From: Perognathus longimembris pacificus
Lineage: Eukaryota; Chordata; Mammalia; Rodentia; Heteromyidae
NCBI RefSeq assembly: GCF_023159225.1
Contig: NC_063188.1
Coordinates: 10,189,086 to 10,253,085 of the forward strand
Reading direction: 5' to 3'
DNA length: 64,000 nucleotides
Below, piece by piece: positions 41,771 to 53,484 of this stretch (position 1 is the first letter of the stretch; each line of letters starts with the position of its first letter). The notes under the pieces are model-generated. The model was not told where the DNA came from. It made no database searches and saw only the letters and a program-made list of their open reading frames with translations. The translations under genes and the position numbers were made by a program.

Positions 41771-42550
41771 AGACCACAAACATAATCACACTAAAGCCAC
41801 CAGCACAACAATGTTCATCACAGCACAATTTGTCATAGCTAGAACCAACCCAGATGCCCCTCAGTAGAAGAATGGATCAGGAAAATGTAGTACATATACA
41901 CAATGGAATTTTATGCCTCTATCAGAAAGAATAACATTGCCCCATTTGTAAGGAAATGGAAGGACTTGGAAAAAGTTATACTAAGTGAAGTGAGCCAGAC
42001 CCAAAGAAACATGGACTCTATGGTCTCCCTTATAGGGAATTATTAGCACAGGTTTAGGCAAGCCACAGCAGAGGATCACAGGAGCCCAATAGCTGTACCC
42101 TTATAAACACATAAGATAATGCTAAGTGAAATGATCTCCATGTTATGGAAACGATTATTATACCACAGTTGTAATTACTTTCAAGATGCCATGTGAAACT
42201 GTAGCTTCAATTATTGATGATCCTCTTGTATCCCCTTCCTGTGGTTGTACCTATACTATCTCTGTATCTTATCTGAGTATATTGGAAACCGGGTATACTG
42301 GTATTAGAACTAGGAAATTGGAAGGGAATACCAAAATCGAGAGACACAGGGTAAAAAGACAAACGACTACAAAAGCAATACTTGCAAAACTGTTTGGTGT
42401 AAATGAACTGAACAACTCATGGGGGAGGGGGGAAAGGGGGACGAAGTAACAAACAGTACAAGAAATGTATCCAATGCCTAATGTATGAAACTGTAACCTC
42501 TCTGTAATTCAGTTTGATAATAAAATATATATAAATAAAAATTTTAAAAA
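41771..42550 (+). mobile_element. LINE-1 3' end abutting the previous one
   Basis: It begins inside ORF2 ('accacaaacataatcacactaaagccaccagc', 'aagaatggatcaggaaaatgtagtac'). It then carries a full 3' UTR whose last 260 bases are nearly the same as 41495-41770, including the polypurine tract at 42419-42446. The tail runs to about 42550. It is from the same young subfamily as its neighbour. Confidence 0.94.
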
Positions 42551-42754
42551 AGAAAAGCAGTGGCTTAGAAGCCACTGGAGAAAGAATGATTGGAGCTCCA
42601 CTGAAGGCTGTTTGACCTTGCTGGCAATATACACAAAGCTGCCACTCCGAGAGTCTGTTTTTCTTTGACTTGACTCAGGTTTTGTTCATTGTAAATAAAA
42701 GTTAGCTATTATAAAGTTATCTCACAAACCTATATGAAAGTATAAATCAGTATT

Positions 42755-43315
42755 TTTAAATTTTTATTTTTTATTATCTTTAAGTAATTGTACAAAGGAG
42801 TTACCAATTAACACAGCACTTTATGAATATAATATGTCTTGAATAGTGTCACCTCTTTCAACATTCTCACCCATCCCTTCCCCTACCCACCCTTTCCTTC
42901 AGTATCTTTTATTAATATAGATGCCAAAATCCTTAACAGTGAAATGTTAACCAACCAAATCCAGCAGTGTATTAAGAGGATTATAAGCCATGAAAAACTG
43001 AGATTTGTGTAAGCAATAAAAAAAACCTCATTAGTTCTAGCCAGAGCCATGAGGCAAAAGAAAAGAAGCAAGAGATATCCAGCAGGAAGCAAAGAAGAAA
43101 AAAATTCTTTTCAGATGGCATAATCATGTATCAATACTACATTATATCTAATAAATTCAGAATTATTAAAGGACATAGATCAAAATAGAAAGATCAGTTT
43201 GCATTTCTGTATAGTAGTAATGAACTATCCATAAAGGAATTTAAGGACCTAATTTTATCCACAATAACATAAAAAATTTAAAAACCTTAACACTAATTTA
43301 ACCAAAGTAGTAGAA
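42755..43315 (-). mobile_element. Twin-primed (5'-inverted) LINE-1
   Basis: 42755-42900 is a minus-strand L1 3' UTR ('ttttattttttattatctttaagtaattgtacaaaggagtt'). Directly after it, 42901-43315 is ORF2 in plus orientation. Its translation begins 'DAKILNSEMLTNQIQQCIKR' and corresponds to the DAKILNKILANRIQQYIK region of the RT domain. Read on the minus strand this is an inverted ORF2 piece followed by the 3' end, the standard product of twin priming. The frames are broken. Confidence 0.78.
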
Positions 43316-43319
43316 GACA

Positions 43320-43425
43320 TTTCAGGAATCCCAGCAATCAAGCAATTGAGGGGAAAAGATTGTGAATTTGAGGCCAACCTAGGGTACATAGAAAGATTCT
43401 GTTTAAAAATGAACAAACAAACAAT
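43320..43425 (+). mobile_element. B1-like SINE
   Basis: 'aggaatcccagcaatcaagcaattgaggggaaaagattgtgaatttgaggccaacctagggtacatagaaagattctg' plus an A-rich (aac)n tail. Confidence 0.75.
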
Positions 43426-43429
43426 TCTT

Positions 43430-44860
43430 ATAGCTGCTATACCTTAGTACCAAGCATAGAGACACATTCCTGTAGAAGAGCCAAGTAAGTTGATATCTCT
43501 ATTAGGCAGATAATAATAAGAAATTTAGAGATGGTTGCACAACATGCCGACATTCCTAATATTATTGAATTAGACATTTGAAAAATGTAAATTTATGTTA
43601 TGTATGTTTACTATTCTAAAAGTCATTCACAACAACAACAACTGAAGAAAATACATATTAAAGAGTTGAGTGAAATAATGTGTCTTACAAATGGTTGAGC
43701 AGATGAAGTAATGTGTGTGAGGACACACTCACACACATGTAAAATACATACAGGGAAGACCATGTGAATCAATGATAAAACCACAAAACCAGTGGGAAAA
43801 TCTGAACAACTGGTGAAGTGAGGAAAAGGAAGACAGAAGTTTTCCACATGATTCTTACTATTTTCTTGTAAGTTTGAAGCCATAACTCATTGAAGTAAAT
43901 CTGTATATGTGGTTGGTATATTGCTCACATACTCTTGCATGCTGCACACTGCACAGAAGACAAAGAGAAAAGATGATGGGAAGACTGAATCTTTCTTCCT
44001 GCTCCAGCTGCTAGTGCTCTGGCTGCTTCTGTTATTATTTTAGGGGTTTCTAGAGGTCAAGGGCAGTTGTTTTGAGCAGCCTGCAGACAGTGTGACTAAT
44101 AGGTGTGACCCTTTCTGGGACACAAGCAGACCTGTCAGGTCCATGAATTGCTTTGAAAGGCAGCTTGCTGTACTGGAGTCAGAGGAACTAGTTTACGTGT
44201 CCTTATACCCTTTCTGAATTGCCAGCTTTAACCACAGCAGTTAGTCTATCCCTCTAAAGACTGCTGAGATGGTGCTGATTATGACACACTTATTTTCCCA
44301 GATCACCTGAGGGGCAAGGGAGGACGCAGAGGACACATCAAGTGTGGTCCTTGTCTTCAAGGGAGAGACCACACTAACATCAATTGTATGCTCAGGGCTC
44401 TAAATGGTAGACATGGAGCTAGTAGTTCTTGTCACTAAAGAGGATACCAGGCACTTGTGAGGAAACTACAGTCAAGTGGAATCCTTTCTTCTGTAGGGCC
44501 AGGAATCATATCATGGTAGGGACAAGAGTTTAGGTGCAGTTGAAAATCAGCAGCTCTTGAGTGATGCGATACACAGGAAGCACCTGGGCATCATTACCAA
44601 ATGCAGATTTCGATTGTGTACCTTTAGGGAGGGGACTGCAATTCTGCATCCCTATCCAGATCTCCTGGTAACACTGGGTTGTTAGTGTCCACAGAACTAT
44701 AAAGCATTGCTTTTCTGACTTGCCTGTCAGTGAAACTATTTACCAACATTTTAGAGAAACGACTGAAATAGAAAATCATGTAGTATGGTTGTATATTTTT
44801 TTTTACAGAGTAAGACTTGTTATAAAGTTGTGCATGCATTTGTGCATGTCCATGTCCACG
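43430..44860. other. Non-coding block, nothing recognised
   Basis: 1.4 kb without recognised repeats. The 86- and 89-codon minus-strand frames are cysteine- or valine-rich through CA/GT repeats and are not credible. Confidence 0.45.
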
Positions 44861-44893
44861 CACAGACACACACACAGACACACACACACACAC
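44861..44893. repeat. (CA)n microsatellite
   Basis: Short array with interspersed CAGA steps and no SINE attached. Confidence 0.93.
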
Positions 44894-44914
44894 GATGAAG
44901 GCACAGTGGTAGAG

Positions 44915-45070
44915 CCTTACATGGATAATCCCTTTTTAATCTTTCTAGCAATCCTATGAGAGGCACTATTAATAGCTGAAGCACTGATGACAGAAATGTG
45001 AAATGATTTGTCCTTGTTTATATCCAGAAGTGACAGAGACAGCAGAGATACGAGTCACACCCAGCCAGTT
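44915..45070 (+). repeat. MIR SINE
   Basis: 'cttacatggataatccctttttaatctttctagcaatcctatgagaggcactattaatagctgaagcactgatgacag' followed by a MIR-like 3' part. Confidence 0.65.
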
Positions 45071-45169
45071 GAACAGTAGAATTCACTAACCAGTGTACTG
45101 GCCCATGCCCATAAAACTCATCCCCAATAGACAATTCCAGGTATCATACCCATGATTACCTGAATGATC

Positions 45170-45350
45170 CTGTTTATTTAATTTAATCCTCACAACAGTC
45201 TTTTCAGATGAGTGCTGTTAATTCCTATTGTACAAACAAATGTACTAAGCCTTGTAGAGTAGAGATTATGCAAAGTAGTCAAGATCACTGGGCTAGCACC
45301 TGGCAGGAGAATTAGAATTTGAACCCAGATCACCCTGACTTCTGGGCCTA
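45170..45350 (+). repeat. MIR SINE
   Basis: 'tttaatttaatcctcacaacagtcttttcagatgagtgctgttaattcctattgtaca' and 'aatttgaacccagatcaccctgacttctgggcc' match MIR well. Confidence 0.78.
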
Positions 45351-45570
45351 TACTTTTCCTTACCAAATAGGCTGATTTTGCAGCCCTGATACTGTAGTTA
45401 CTCAATGCACACTTTATGAGTCAGTTGTATTTTGTCCACATAACCCATGGATGGGATCAAGAAACCAAGCTTAGCATTTACTATTTATGCCACTGCCTAA
45501 AGGGTAGATATGAAACCTTGCCTTAACTCAGTCAGGTCCCAGGCTAAATGTTTTGTCTTTTGTGAATTTA

Positions 45571-45795
45571 AAAAATTTATTTTTGGGGCTGGGGATATGG
45601 CCTAGTGGCAAGAGAGCCTGCCTCGTATACATGAGGCCCTGGGTTCGATTCCCCAGCACCACATATACAGAAAACGGCCAGAAGTGGCGCTGTGGCTCAA
45701 GTGGCAGAGTGCTAGCCTTGAGCAAAAGGAAGCCAGGGACAGTGCTCAGGCCCTGAGTCCAAGGCCCAGGACTGGCAAAAAAAAAAAAAAATTAT
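45571..45795 (+). mobile_element. Dimeric ID-type SINE
   Basis: The near-consensus copy 45585-45775 has both units and an A tail of about 15. The flanks 'aaaaatttatttt' and 'aaaaaattatttt' look like a target duplication blurred by the A tail. CpG positions are still intact (gtggcgctgtgg, tcgtatac), suggesting a recent insertion. Confidence 0.95.
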
Positions 45796-46017
45796 TTTCA
45801 TTTGCCAAAATGTATCTCTGTGACTGACAATGAAACATTAAATTTGGTTGGTAGTAGAAAGTTTAACTTAGTAATCATTTTTATAACAAGCATACAAGAG
45901 GGCAACACAGATTCCAGAGAGATGCAATCTCCATAACTATTATAAAAGCAACAAATTCACTCTATAGTCTGTCTCTTCACTCTGGCTCTTGTTTTCTTTG
46001 CTGGGTGAACAGTTCTT

Positions 46018-46475
46018 TTTTCCTAATTTAAATTTTATTGTAAAAGTGGTGTACAGAAGGGTTACAGTTACATAAGTAAAAGTGATAAGTATATTTCTTT
46101 TTTAACAGTGTCACCCCTTCCTTCATTTTCTCCTGCTTTCCCTCCCTACCGACTCCCCTCCCCCTGAAGTTGTAAAGTTGTTCATTTCCAACATAGTGTC
46201 TAGTGAGCACCTCTGTTGCATTGATTCACCCTTTGTTCCACTATTTCTTCAAGCATCCATTTATTAATGGAGTCGTTACCTCATACACTGGTTGCAATAA
46301 ACATGGCAGTAAAAATGTCTCTTGGACATATAAATTTTCTTTGGCTATATACCTTGTAGTGGGTTTATTAGATTATATGCTAATTGAATTTTTATTTTTT
46401 GAGGGACCTCTATGCTATTTTCCATAAGGGCTGTACATAATTTATGTGCCCAGTAATAATGTGAAAAAACTATGA
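46018..46475 (-). mobile_element. LINE-1 3' end with internal deletion
   Basis: The antisense 3' UTR (46018-46240) is joined directly to the ORF2 end ('caagcatccatttattaatgg', 'atataccttgtagtgggtttattag'), skipping most of the 5' UTR-proximal 3' UTR. Confidence 0.8.
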
Positions 46476-46479
46476 TAAG

Positions 46480-46709
46480 GGCCTGGCACTACTGGCTCAC
46501 ACCTTTAATCCTAGCTATGCATGGGGCTGAAATCTGAGGATCATGGTAAAAGCAAGTGGAGACAGAAAATCCATGAGATTCTTATCTCCAGTTAACCAAC
46601 AACAAAAACAAAAGCCAGAAATAAAGCTGTGGCTCAAGTGGTAGAATGTTGGCTTTGGGTGAAAAAAGTCAGGGACAGTGCCCACGCCTTGAGTTCAACA
46701 TTCAGTATG

Positions 46710-46713
<4 letters not shown>
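46480..46713 (+). mobile_element. B1/ID composite SINE
   Basis: 'ggcctggcactactggctcacacctttaatcctagc', linker 'ttatctccagttaaccaacaac', right unit 'gtggctcaagtggtagaatgttggctttggg', ending 'gagttcaacattcagtatg'. The (CT)n array follows immediately. Confidence 0.88.

Positions 46714-46773
<60 letters not shown>
46714..46773. repeat. (CT)n microsatellite at a SINE tail
   Basis: Thirty uninterrupted CT units take the place of the SINE's A tail. Confidence 0.98.
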
Positions 46774-46776
<3 letters not shown>

Positions 46777-48040
46777 GAAATAAATGCATTTAAGAGATTT
46801 TGGCACTTAACTTGGGAGTCAAGGAATTGAGTGTCATTGTTATACCAAAATCATTCTAACAGTCATTTTTGAGAATAAAAATTGAAGCCTCATTTATTAA
46901 AAAGCATGAAGAACAAAATTGATAGTGATCTCAAACTCATTCTGCCCAAAGTAGTATTCATTCTGGGATCTATAGGTTAACAGAAAAGTTATATGCATCC
47001 AACACTTTAAAAGATTAATTTGCAGTGAGTTTACTCTCAGCTTTCATAATTTTTACAAAAATATTTAATTCATTTATATTGTTTTTCACTGTATAAAAAT
47101 AATCCCTGTAGTGATAACCAAATCTAGAAGAAAAATGAACACACACAGGCTGGTGCTCATAAAAATCTTAACCAAAGACTTTTTTTTCTTTCTATTTTTA
47201 TAGCTTCCCATCCCTAGTTCCCTAAATGGGCATAACAATATAATTAAATAGTATTATTGGCTCTCAGAATATATGAGTAATCATTTTCTTTTATCTATGC
47301 TTTCTTACAGTGTTCCCAGTGTTTAAAATATAGTTCTCTCCATCCCAATTAACAATAAAAGTTTCAGTTCACTAGGAAGATACTAGTAAGAAACTGTATG
47401 TGGCTGTTTTGTAGCATGCATAAGACCCTGTGTTAAATCCTCTGCACACATATATAAAATGTGTATATAACCAATTTCAGTTCATATATGTATATATTCA
47501 AGCATAAAGTGTACTACAGTATAAAAGTCAGAAGGGAGAATGAAATGTCTTTTAAGACTCCAAGAACAAAGGGAAATACGTGCACTTCATATAGATAATG
47601 ATTCATTTGTACAGGAAGATTTAACCATTTTATTTTATTCACAATATGTAGAACATTGCATTCCTCAAGTTTACACCTATCACATAAGTGTGAACTTAAA
47701 ATGCATTGTGTAGCCCATCGTTCTTACACATTTTTTTGTAAGAATCACCAAAATAATGACTTCACTGCCTACCTCTGTTAGAAACAATCTCAAATCAACC
47801 AGAAAACAAAGAAAAGAAAGAAAGAAACAAACAAAGAAATTAGGACCTAATGCTACTGTCGAGGAAACTAGGAGATAGCTGTTACCTGGAACCCAAATGA
47901 TTGAGGAAGTGCAAATGCAATGCCTACAGGCATGTATGTAGCTATGGGAAGATATGAAAGGAAATAAGTGCTCTGGCAGTAGGTTGCACACAATAAATTG
48001 CTTAAACTCTTTGGGTCTCAGTATTCTTGTTTTATTATCT
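46774..48040. other. Non-coding block with an ID scrap
   Basis: 47395-47450 ('gtagcatgcataagaccctgtgttaaatcctctgcacac') looks like the 3' half of an ID unit in plus orientation. The 103-codon minus-strand frame at 47680-47991 has no recognisable signature. Otherwise nothing is recognised. Confidence 0.45.
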
Positions 48041-48044
48041 TTTT

Positions 48045-48124
48045 TCTTTTTTGGTACTGGGGATTGAACCCAGGACGTTGCACTTGCTAGGCAAGCGCTT
48101 TGCCACTGAGCTACATCCCAGCCT
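48045..48124 (-). mobile_element. ID element, near-consensus
   Basis: On the minus strand: 'ggctgggatgtagctcagtggcaaagcgcttgcctagcaagtgcaacgtcctgggttcaatccccagtacc' plus an A-rich tail. It is the best single-unit ID here, with recognisable Pol III A and B boxes inherited from tRNA-Ala. Confidence 0.92.
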
Positions 48125-48615
48125 CTAGTATTCTTATTTTAAAGTAGGGTTATATCAACAAGTATCAAATAGGACAATGTCATGTTTTTATGAGATTGTC
48201 TGGCTTCTAGTAAATGTTATGTATTATATACTAATAGTAGAAATAATATTTCCATTTATAAATTTGTTTCATTCTTTAATTGTTTACAGTGCTTTTTGCA
48301 TCTAACACATTATTCCAGGTTCTGTATTCTTTTCTTGGTAATATATCACTTAATGATTCTGTTAATCGATGAGTAATAAGCTGAGGATTAATATGTGTAT
48401 AAAATTATTTTATACTCCTTCTAGGATGGCAGTTTAGATGTAGAGTTTATTAGATGGTTATGTCCTCTGAAAAGGGAATATTTTATCCCACTGTTTCTGC
48501 CATCTCTTCTTGGTGATGCAGCACCTTTGAGCAACGTGGCATTATTTCCTGTGTTATGTACCTGTCCTTCCTCTATGTCTACTAAAAATTCCTTCTATTT
48601 CACCAGTGTGTCTAG
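48125..48615. other. Non-coding segment, nothing recognised
   Basis: AT-rich, no repeat recognised. Confidence 0.45.
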
Positions 48616-48617
48616 TT

Positions 48618-49005
48618 GTTAGTGTAAGGTCCACCCCTGGGAGGGCTCCATGTAGGTGCCCCCCCAGTTACATACCTGGAGGCAGTTACCTCCCCCTTCT
48701 CTGAGGTCAGATCCAATCCACCTGGCCATACCTCCTATCTTTTCCTATATAATCTGGCTCAGCATGGTCCCTGCTCGTTTTCCTTTTCTCTTTCCCTTTT
48801 TCACTTTCCCTTTCTATCTTGCCTTTTCTCTCTTACTCTCTCTTGCTATCTTTCTGTCTTTTTTTTCTTTTTCCTTCCCCTCTGTCTCCCCACACCTCCA
48901 TCTTGTGGGGGGGCAGCAGTTTGCTCTCCCCCCAATAAACTCCTTTCTGCTTGAACCATATGGTGGGTTTCCTTTCCTCTCCTTTCTGGCAAACCTTACA
49001 GTTAA
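48618..49005 (+). mobile_element. Solo LTR, ERV1-like, 378 bp
   Basis: The LTR spans 48623-49000. It begins TGTAAGGT and ends ACCTTACA, an inverted terminal repeat. The flanks GTTAG (48618-48622) and GTTAA (49001-49005) give a 5 bp duplication with one mismatch. U3 has a TATA-like 'cctatataatc' (about 48745-48755). A long pyrimidine-rich R follows (48770-48900), then AATAAA at 48934-48939 and a short U5. There is no adjoining internal region, so it is a solo LTR. The 123-codon frame across it is a shadow of the pyrimidine tract. The family assignment is a guess from length and polyA layout. Confidence 0.88.
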
Positions 49006-49009
49006 TTGT

Positions 49010-50590
49010 TGGAATTTGTCTTTCTAAGGATTCAGGATTCTACCAGGTTGATTTGTGGAAAATAGGGTTGTTGTTGTTTTGTAATTCTGAACAATTTTGA
49101 CAGGTATTCCTTTGAAGAGTATTTTATAGTGTATATTTCTAAAATTCCTAATTGTCATATATTGATGTTTCACTTCTATTCATGTTTCTTCCTTTTTCAT
49201 ATTTGTATCTATTTCCCTCTTGGTGCTGCATTTTCAATGATGTCCTCACATTTCTCTTCCAATTCATTTAAATTTCTTCAACTATCTTTAACATATTGTT
49301 GAGCTACTCTTTTAGATTTTAGAAATGTACTAGTAATAGTAGTTCATGTCTGTAATCCCAGACAATCACAAGGCAGATATCAAGAGGATGAGAGTTCAAG
49401 GGCAACCTGGACATAAATGTGACAAGATCCCATCTCAGTCAGTAAGCTGGCATGGTGACTTATTTTTGCAATCCCAGTTACTTGAGAGGTATAGGTAGGA
49501 ATAGCACACTTCAAGGCAGCCAGTCCAGGCAAAACATTAGACCATATCTAAAAAATAAGTAAAGGGAAAGGGACTGAGACTGTGGATCAAGTGGTATAGT
49601 CCTTACCAGGGCCCTAATTTCAAATCCAGGACTAGCAAAAAATTTAAGTAGTCATATTCTTTTCTATTTTGGGGTGCATACACGTGTGTTTGTGTCTGTG
49701 TATCTGCATGTATTTAATTAAGACGGGATCTTACTATGTAGTGCTAGTTGGCCTCAACTTCCCAATTTTCTTGCAACCTTATCTGAAGAACTGCACCACT
49801 ATGTCCCAACAATTCTGAACTTCTTATTTTAGTTTTCTTCGAGCCCCATGATTCTTAATGTATTGCTGCTATTCGTCCCTTAATTTTAAAAAGCAGTTTC
49901 TAATTGTTGTTAAATATACTCTAAATGCAGATCATTTCTAGTTCTGAGAAATCCAGATTCTCAGTCATAGTGTTTTGTTTTCTTGGAATTCTTGAATGTC
50001 ACTCTGCCTTTAAAGGAAGTTATTTTCAGTTGACATTCCAGATCCTTTTGTTACAAATGTGACTACACAACTCAAATTGGCTATCACTTCGGCATGCGTG
50101 TACAATTCACTTTCTGCAAATTTATTTCAGTTTGCTTTATCAGTTTAGCTTCCTAAAACATGCAAGTATTGGTATTGGGGATCTCATATCTATAAGTGAT
50201 ATAAATTCTTGAATCCCTTCTTGTAGATGATATTTTATTTATTATTTACTATATCAAGAAGATGGTGATCTGCTTTGTTGTCTTCCTTAGCTGATAGGCA
50301 CAGTTTTCCTTTACCTATTTTATACTGTTTTGTGGCATGTGGCTTTCTGAAGTAAGTTCAGCCATACCATTGTACATGGCTTGAGTGTTTATTTGCTCTT
50401 TCTGAGTAGATATTAAAATCTAAATTTGTACATCTGTCCCTTCTATGTCCATGAGCTTCTAGAATTCAACAATCACTTGACATTTGCACATTGAGATCCT
50501 TCTTGGGTTTGGCACTTCTTGTTGTTGTTTCTTTTCCAATGTTGTCAGGCATTTTAAAAAATAATTCTGTCCTATTTTATGTAGCATTTA
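49010..50590 (-). mobile_element. Possible ancient LINE relic
   Basis: The plus strand has stretches reminiscent of antisense L1M ('cttggtgctgcattttcaatgatgtcctcacatttctcttccaattcatttaaatttcttc', 'gttttcttcgagccccatgattcttaatg'). Divergence is great. The 3-unit SINE at 49335-49645 lies inside it. Confidence 0.35.
49335..49645 (+). mobile_element. Three-unit SINE (B1-B1-ID arrangement)
   Basis: B1-like unit 1 is 'tagttcatgtctgtaatcccagacaatcacaagg'. Unit 2 is 'gctggcatggtgacttatttttgcaatcccagttacttgagagg'. The ID-like unit 3 is 'gggactgagactgtggatcaagtggtatagtccttaccagggccctaatttcaaatccaggactagc' plus an A tail. It has the same architecture as 26025-26370. Confidence 0.68.
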
Positions 50591-50599
50591 CTTGTGTTT

Positions 50600-51785
50600 G
50601 GGGCAGGAAGTCTACTTTGTGTTTTACTTTTATTTCACAATAACATCTTGATGAAAAGAAGTCCCTTTGGCTTGGCATTTGTAGGACTCAAAATGTTGAT
50701 AAGGGAGTTTTGTGATACATCTGGTCTCACATCAAGGTGGCAATGTGCTTTTATCTTTATGACAGTTAGTATTACTTATATGAAGTTATATTTGTGATGT
50801 GCCATTTGCTCCAAGGAACTTTCCCTGAGCACAAACGTAGACTAATTACAGCATATTCTTGTTTAGTTTTGAAGGTTTCTTGTAACTTCCTCAGAGGACA
50901 ATTCACATACAGCATAAATATTTTAAGGCTCAGACTGAAGCAAGGAAGCATTAGTCTTATCTTCCTCCTCTCATGTTCTTTTCCTCAGATATTTCTCTAA
51001 ATTCAGTATTCTTGCTAAAATGTCTCTCATGCCCTTTTGGACTTCTGAGATTTAATCTCCGAATCTTATAAATTTTTATCATGGTGCTCAAATAAAACAC
51101 AAACTCAGGTTGTATGGGTACCATTTTACTGTTGAAGTGATGAACTCTAAGGACTGAAATGAAGTCTTTATGTTTTGACCATCAAACTCAGACTATACCT
51201 TGCTAAGAGTATTCAAAGATGTCTGTAGGGGAAGAATGGCATGGAAAGAGCTGATTGGTTGCCCATATAGAAAGATTTCCTCATGAGTGTGGATTTTGAT
51301 ACTTACCTTTTCCTTTGGGAATACTTTCAAGAATGGAAGGCCAAAAGTCAAGTTCATGTCACCTTTGACTTAGATGAAATCACATTCTTATGTACCATAC
51401 TCCTTGGTAAAGCCTGCAAGAGAATTGGACCATATATGCTATATAATTGTTAACTATTTGAAAAACCTAAGAAGTTATTTAAAAATTATACAAACAGCTG
51501 TGCTGCATTTTGACAGAGCCATCATAACTTTCAACCTTGTATCTATGCTGACATGTTAGATGTTACGTAGAAGAAACACACTCCTGGCTCTTTACTCAAT
51601 CTCTAATTTAGACAATGTAAATCCATCTAAGACCTGTGGCCTTTTACAGTAGCAAGAGATTCATTCAGTTTGGCCAGAGATCATGATCATTTTAAAGATG
51701 ATGATCTCACTGAAAGCAAGAAAAGAGAATTGGATTTTTATAAATAGCAGAACAGAGCCAAATAAAGAAAGTGGAATAAAGAATT
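50600..51785. other. Non-coding block, nothing recognised
   Basis: Short plus-strand frames (50594-51000, 51374-51559) show no family signature. Confidence 0.45.
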
Positions 51786-51789
51786 GGGA

Positions 51790-52110
51790 TTTTTTTTCTC
51801 TTTTTCATTGTCAAGGTGATGTACAGAGTGGTTACAGTTACATATGTTAAGTAGTGTGTACGTTTCTTGTCCAACTTGTTACTTCCACCCTCACTTTCTC
51901 ACACCTTTTTTCCTCCCTAAGCCCCCCTCCTGAGTTGTACAGTTGGTTTATAGCATATTGTCTTGTAAGTATTGCTGTTACATTGGTTCGTCTTTTACCC
52001 TTTGTCTCACCATTTTAATGTCCCCCTTTCCTTCCCAAATTCAGATGAACATATATAAAATACTCAGGGTACAAGAATAAAATACAGTGGCATGGAGCAG
52101 GATATGAACT
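51790..52110 (-). mobile_element. LINE-1 3' UTR
   Basis: 'cattgtcaaggtgatgtacagagtggttacagttacatatgttaag', the C-rich tract, then 'aatactcagggtacaagaataaaatacagtgg' in antisense. Confidence 0.9.
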
Positions 52111-52139
52111 ACTGTCAATGAAAACAATGAGAGCTACAA

Positions 52140-52400
52140 GTTCTTAATAACTTGTGTGCCAGACACTGTGATAGCTTTACAAGATGGTAGCTAATCAAAT
52201 TTTCATAGTTAGCCTATGATCTTTACACACCAGGTATTGTTCTGAGTGCTTTCCAAGTAGTATGTCAGGCGGTTTTCATGGCATATCTCTGAGGAAGTCA
52301 CTGGTATTAGCTCTATTTAACAGAAGAGGAACTAGAACTCAAGCAGTTGGACTATAGAACTTGGTCCCCTAAATTCTGTGGCTATTTCACGATTATCAGC
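52140..52400 (+). repeat. MIR SINE(s)
   Basis: 'cacaccaggtattgttctgagtgctttccaagtagtatgtc', 'agaagaggaactagaactcaagcag' follow the MIR order. A second partial start lies at 52150-52190. Confidence 0.65.
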
Positions 52401-53480
52401 TTAGTTACCAGTATTTGATTTTCACACAATTCTACCATCAAAAGTTAGAGCCCAGGTCAGTTTTCTATTTCAAATCCAGTGACAGCAATACATAATGAGT
52501 CCCATAAACCTTTAAAGAAGAGGATGATTATGTGACTTTTTTATTTTTATTTATTTATTATGTATTTTTATTTTATATGTGGATATGTGACTTTTAGAGA
52601 AAGTATTAGGCAAAAGATTTTGTCAGCACATTGGGATCTGATTTCTGCTGGGAATATTTTATCATAGTAATAAAGATGTAAATTAGTATTTTTAAAGCAG
52701 ACAGCACAACTAAAACAGAAATTATGTTCCCTAACAGTATCTGAATAATATATACATATATATATACATGAGATGAATACTTAGTAGTATTTTAACATGC
52801 AAATAGAAATGTGATCGTTTATACTATTGTTTCACTAAAACGGGTTTTGAAATTAATAATGTGTCAATTATCACCATATTTTGACACCAAATACAAAGAA
52901 TAAAAGAAAATTCAAGACGGTAAAATTGTATGTGTGTCAAAATATAATTAGATCTTAAAATGTAATAAATATAATTGAAATTCTAGAGTGTTAAATATAT
53001 GAAGGTCAAATAGAACCACTTGTATTTTGACTTCTCTTGTTGGTAAGGATGGGGCTTAAATTTCCTTGATAAATATTAGAGGAAAATGGGATTGATGAGA
53101 AATTCAGAGATATGGGACATGTCTCTCTGTGTACCTTACTCTAATATTCCTTCTCAACCATACAACAGAGCTCATAGAGACCAATTTTAATATTTTGAAC
53201 TCTAATGAGAAATATTATTTTTATATAAATTATTGATGTTCTTATATAAAAATGAGAAAACAGGTAGCTAAATGGATAAAGAAGTTATGTATATCTGTAT
53301 TCTTGCCAGCCAGAGGTAATCATGACTTAAATCTTCGTCTGTATGTCAAAGTTCACTGTTATATAAGCATGTCTGTAGATTGTTTCACATCAAATTTTAC
53401 TGTGAATACATTTATAAAACAATGTTTTTTAAAGAGTAAATTGAAAACATGATTTGATAAATAATAATGTATAATGTGCT
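52401..53480. other. AT-rich non-coding segment
   Basis: It holds an AT-only stretch near 52535-52580 and a (TA)n-like run at 52748-52766. No repeat family or exon is recognised. Confidence 0.45.
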
Positions 53481-53484
53481 TTAT

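Noticed and set aside
42550..42720. Polyadenylated transcript end ('aataaaagtt')
   Set aside because: The hexamer is common in AT-rich sequence, and no coding or splice context is nearby.
48656..49027. 123-codon frame
   Set aside because: It lies within the solo LTR and depends on its pyrimidine-rich R region.
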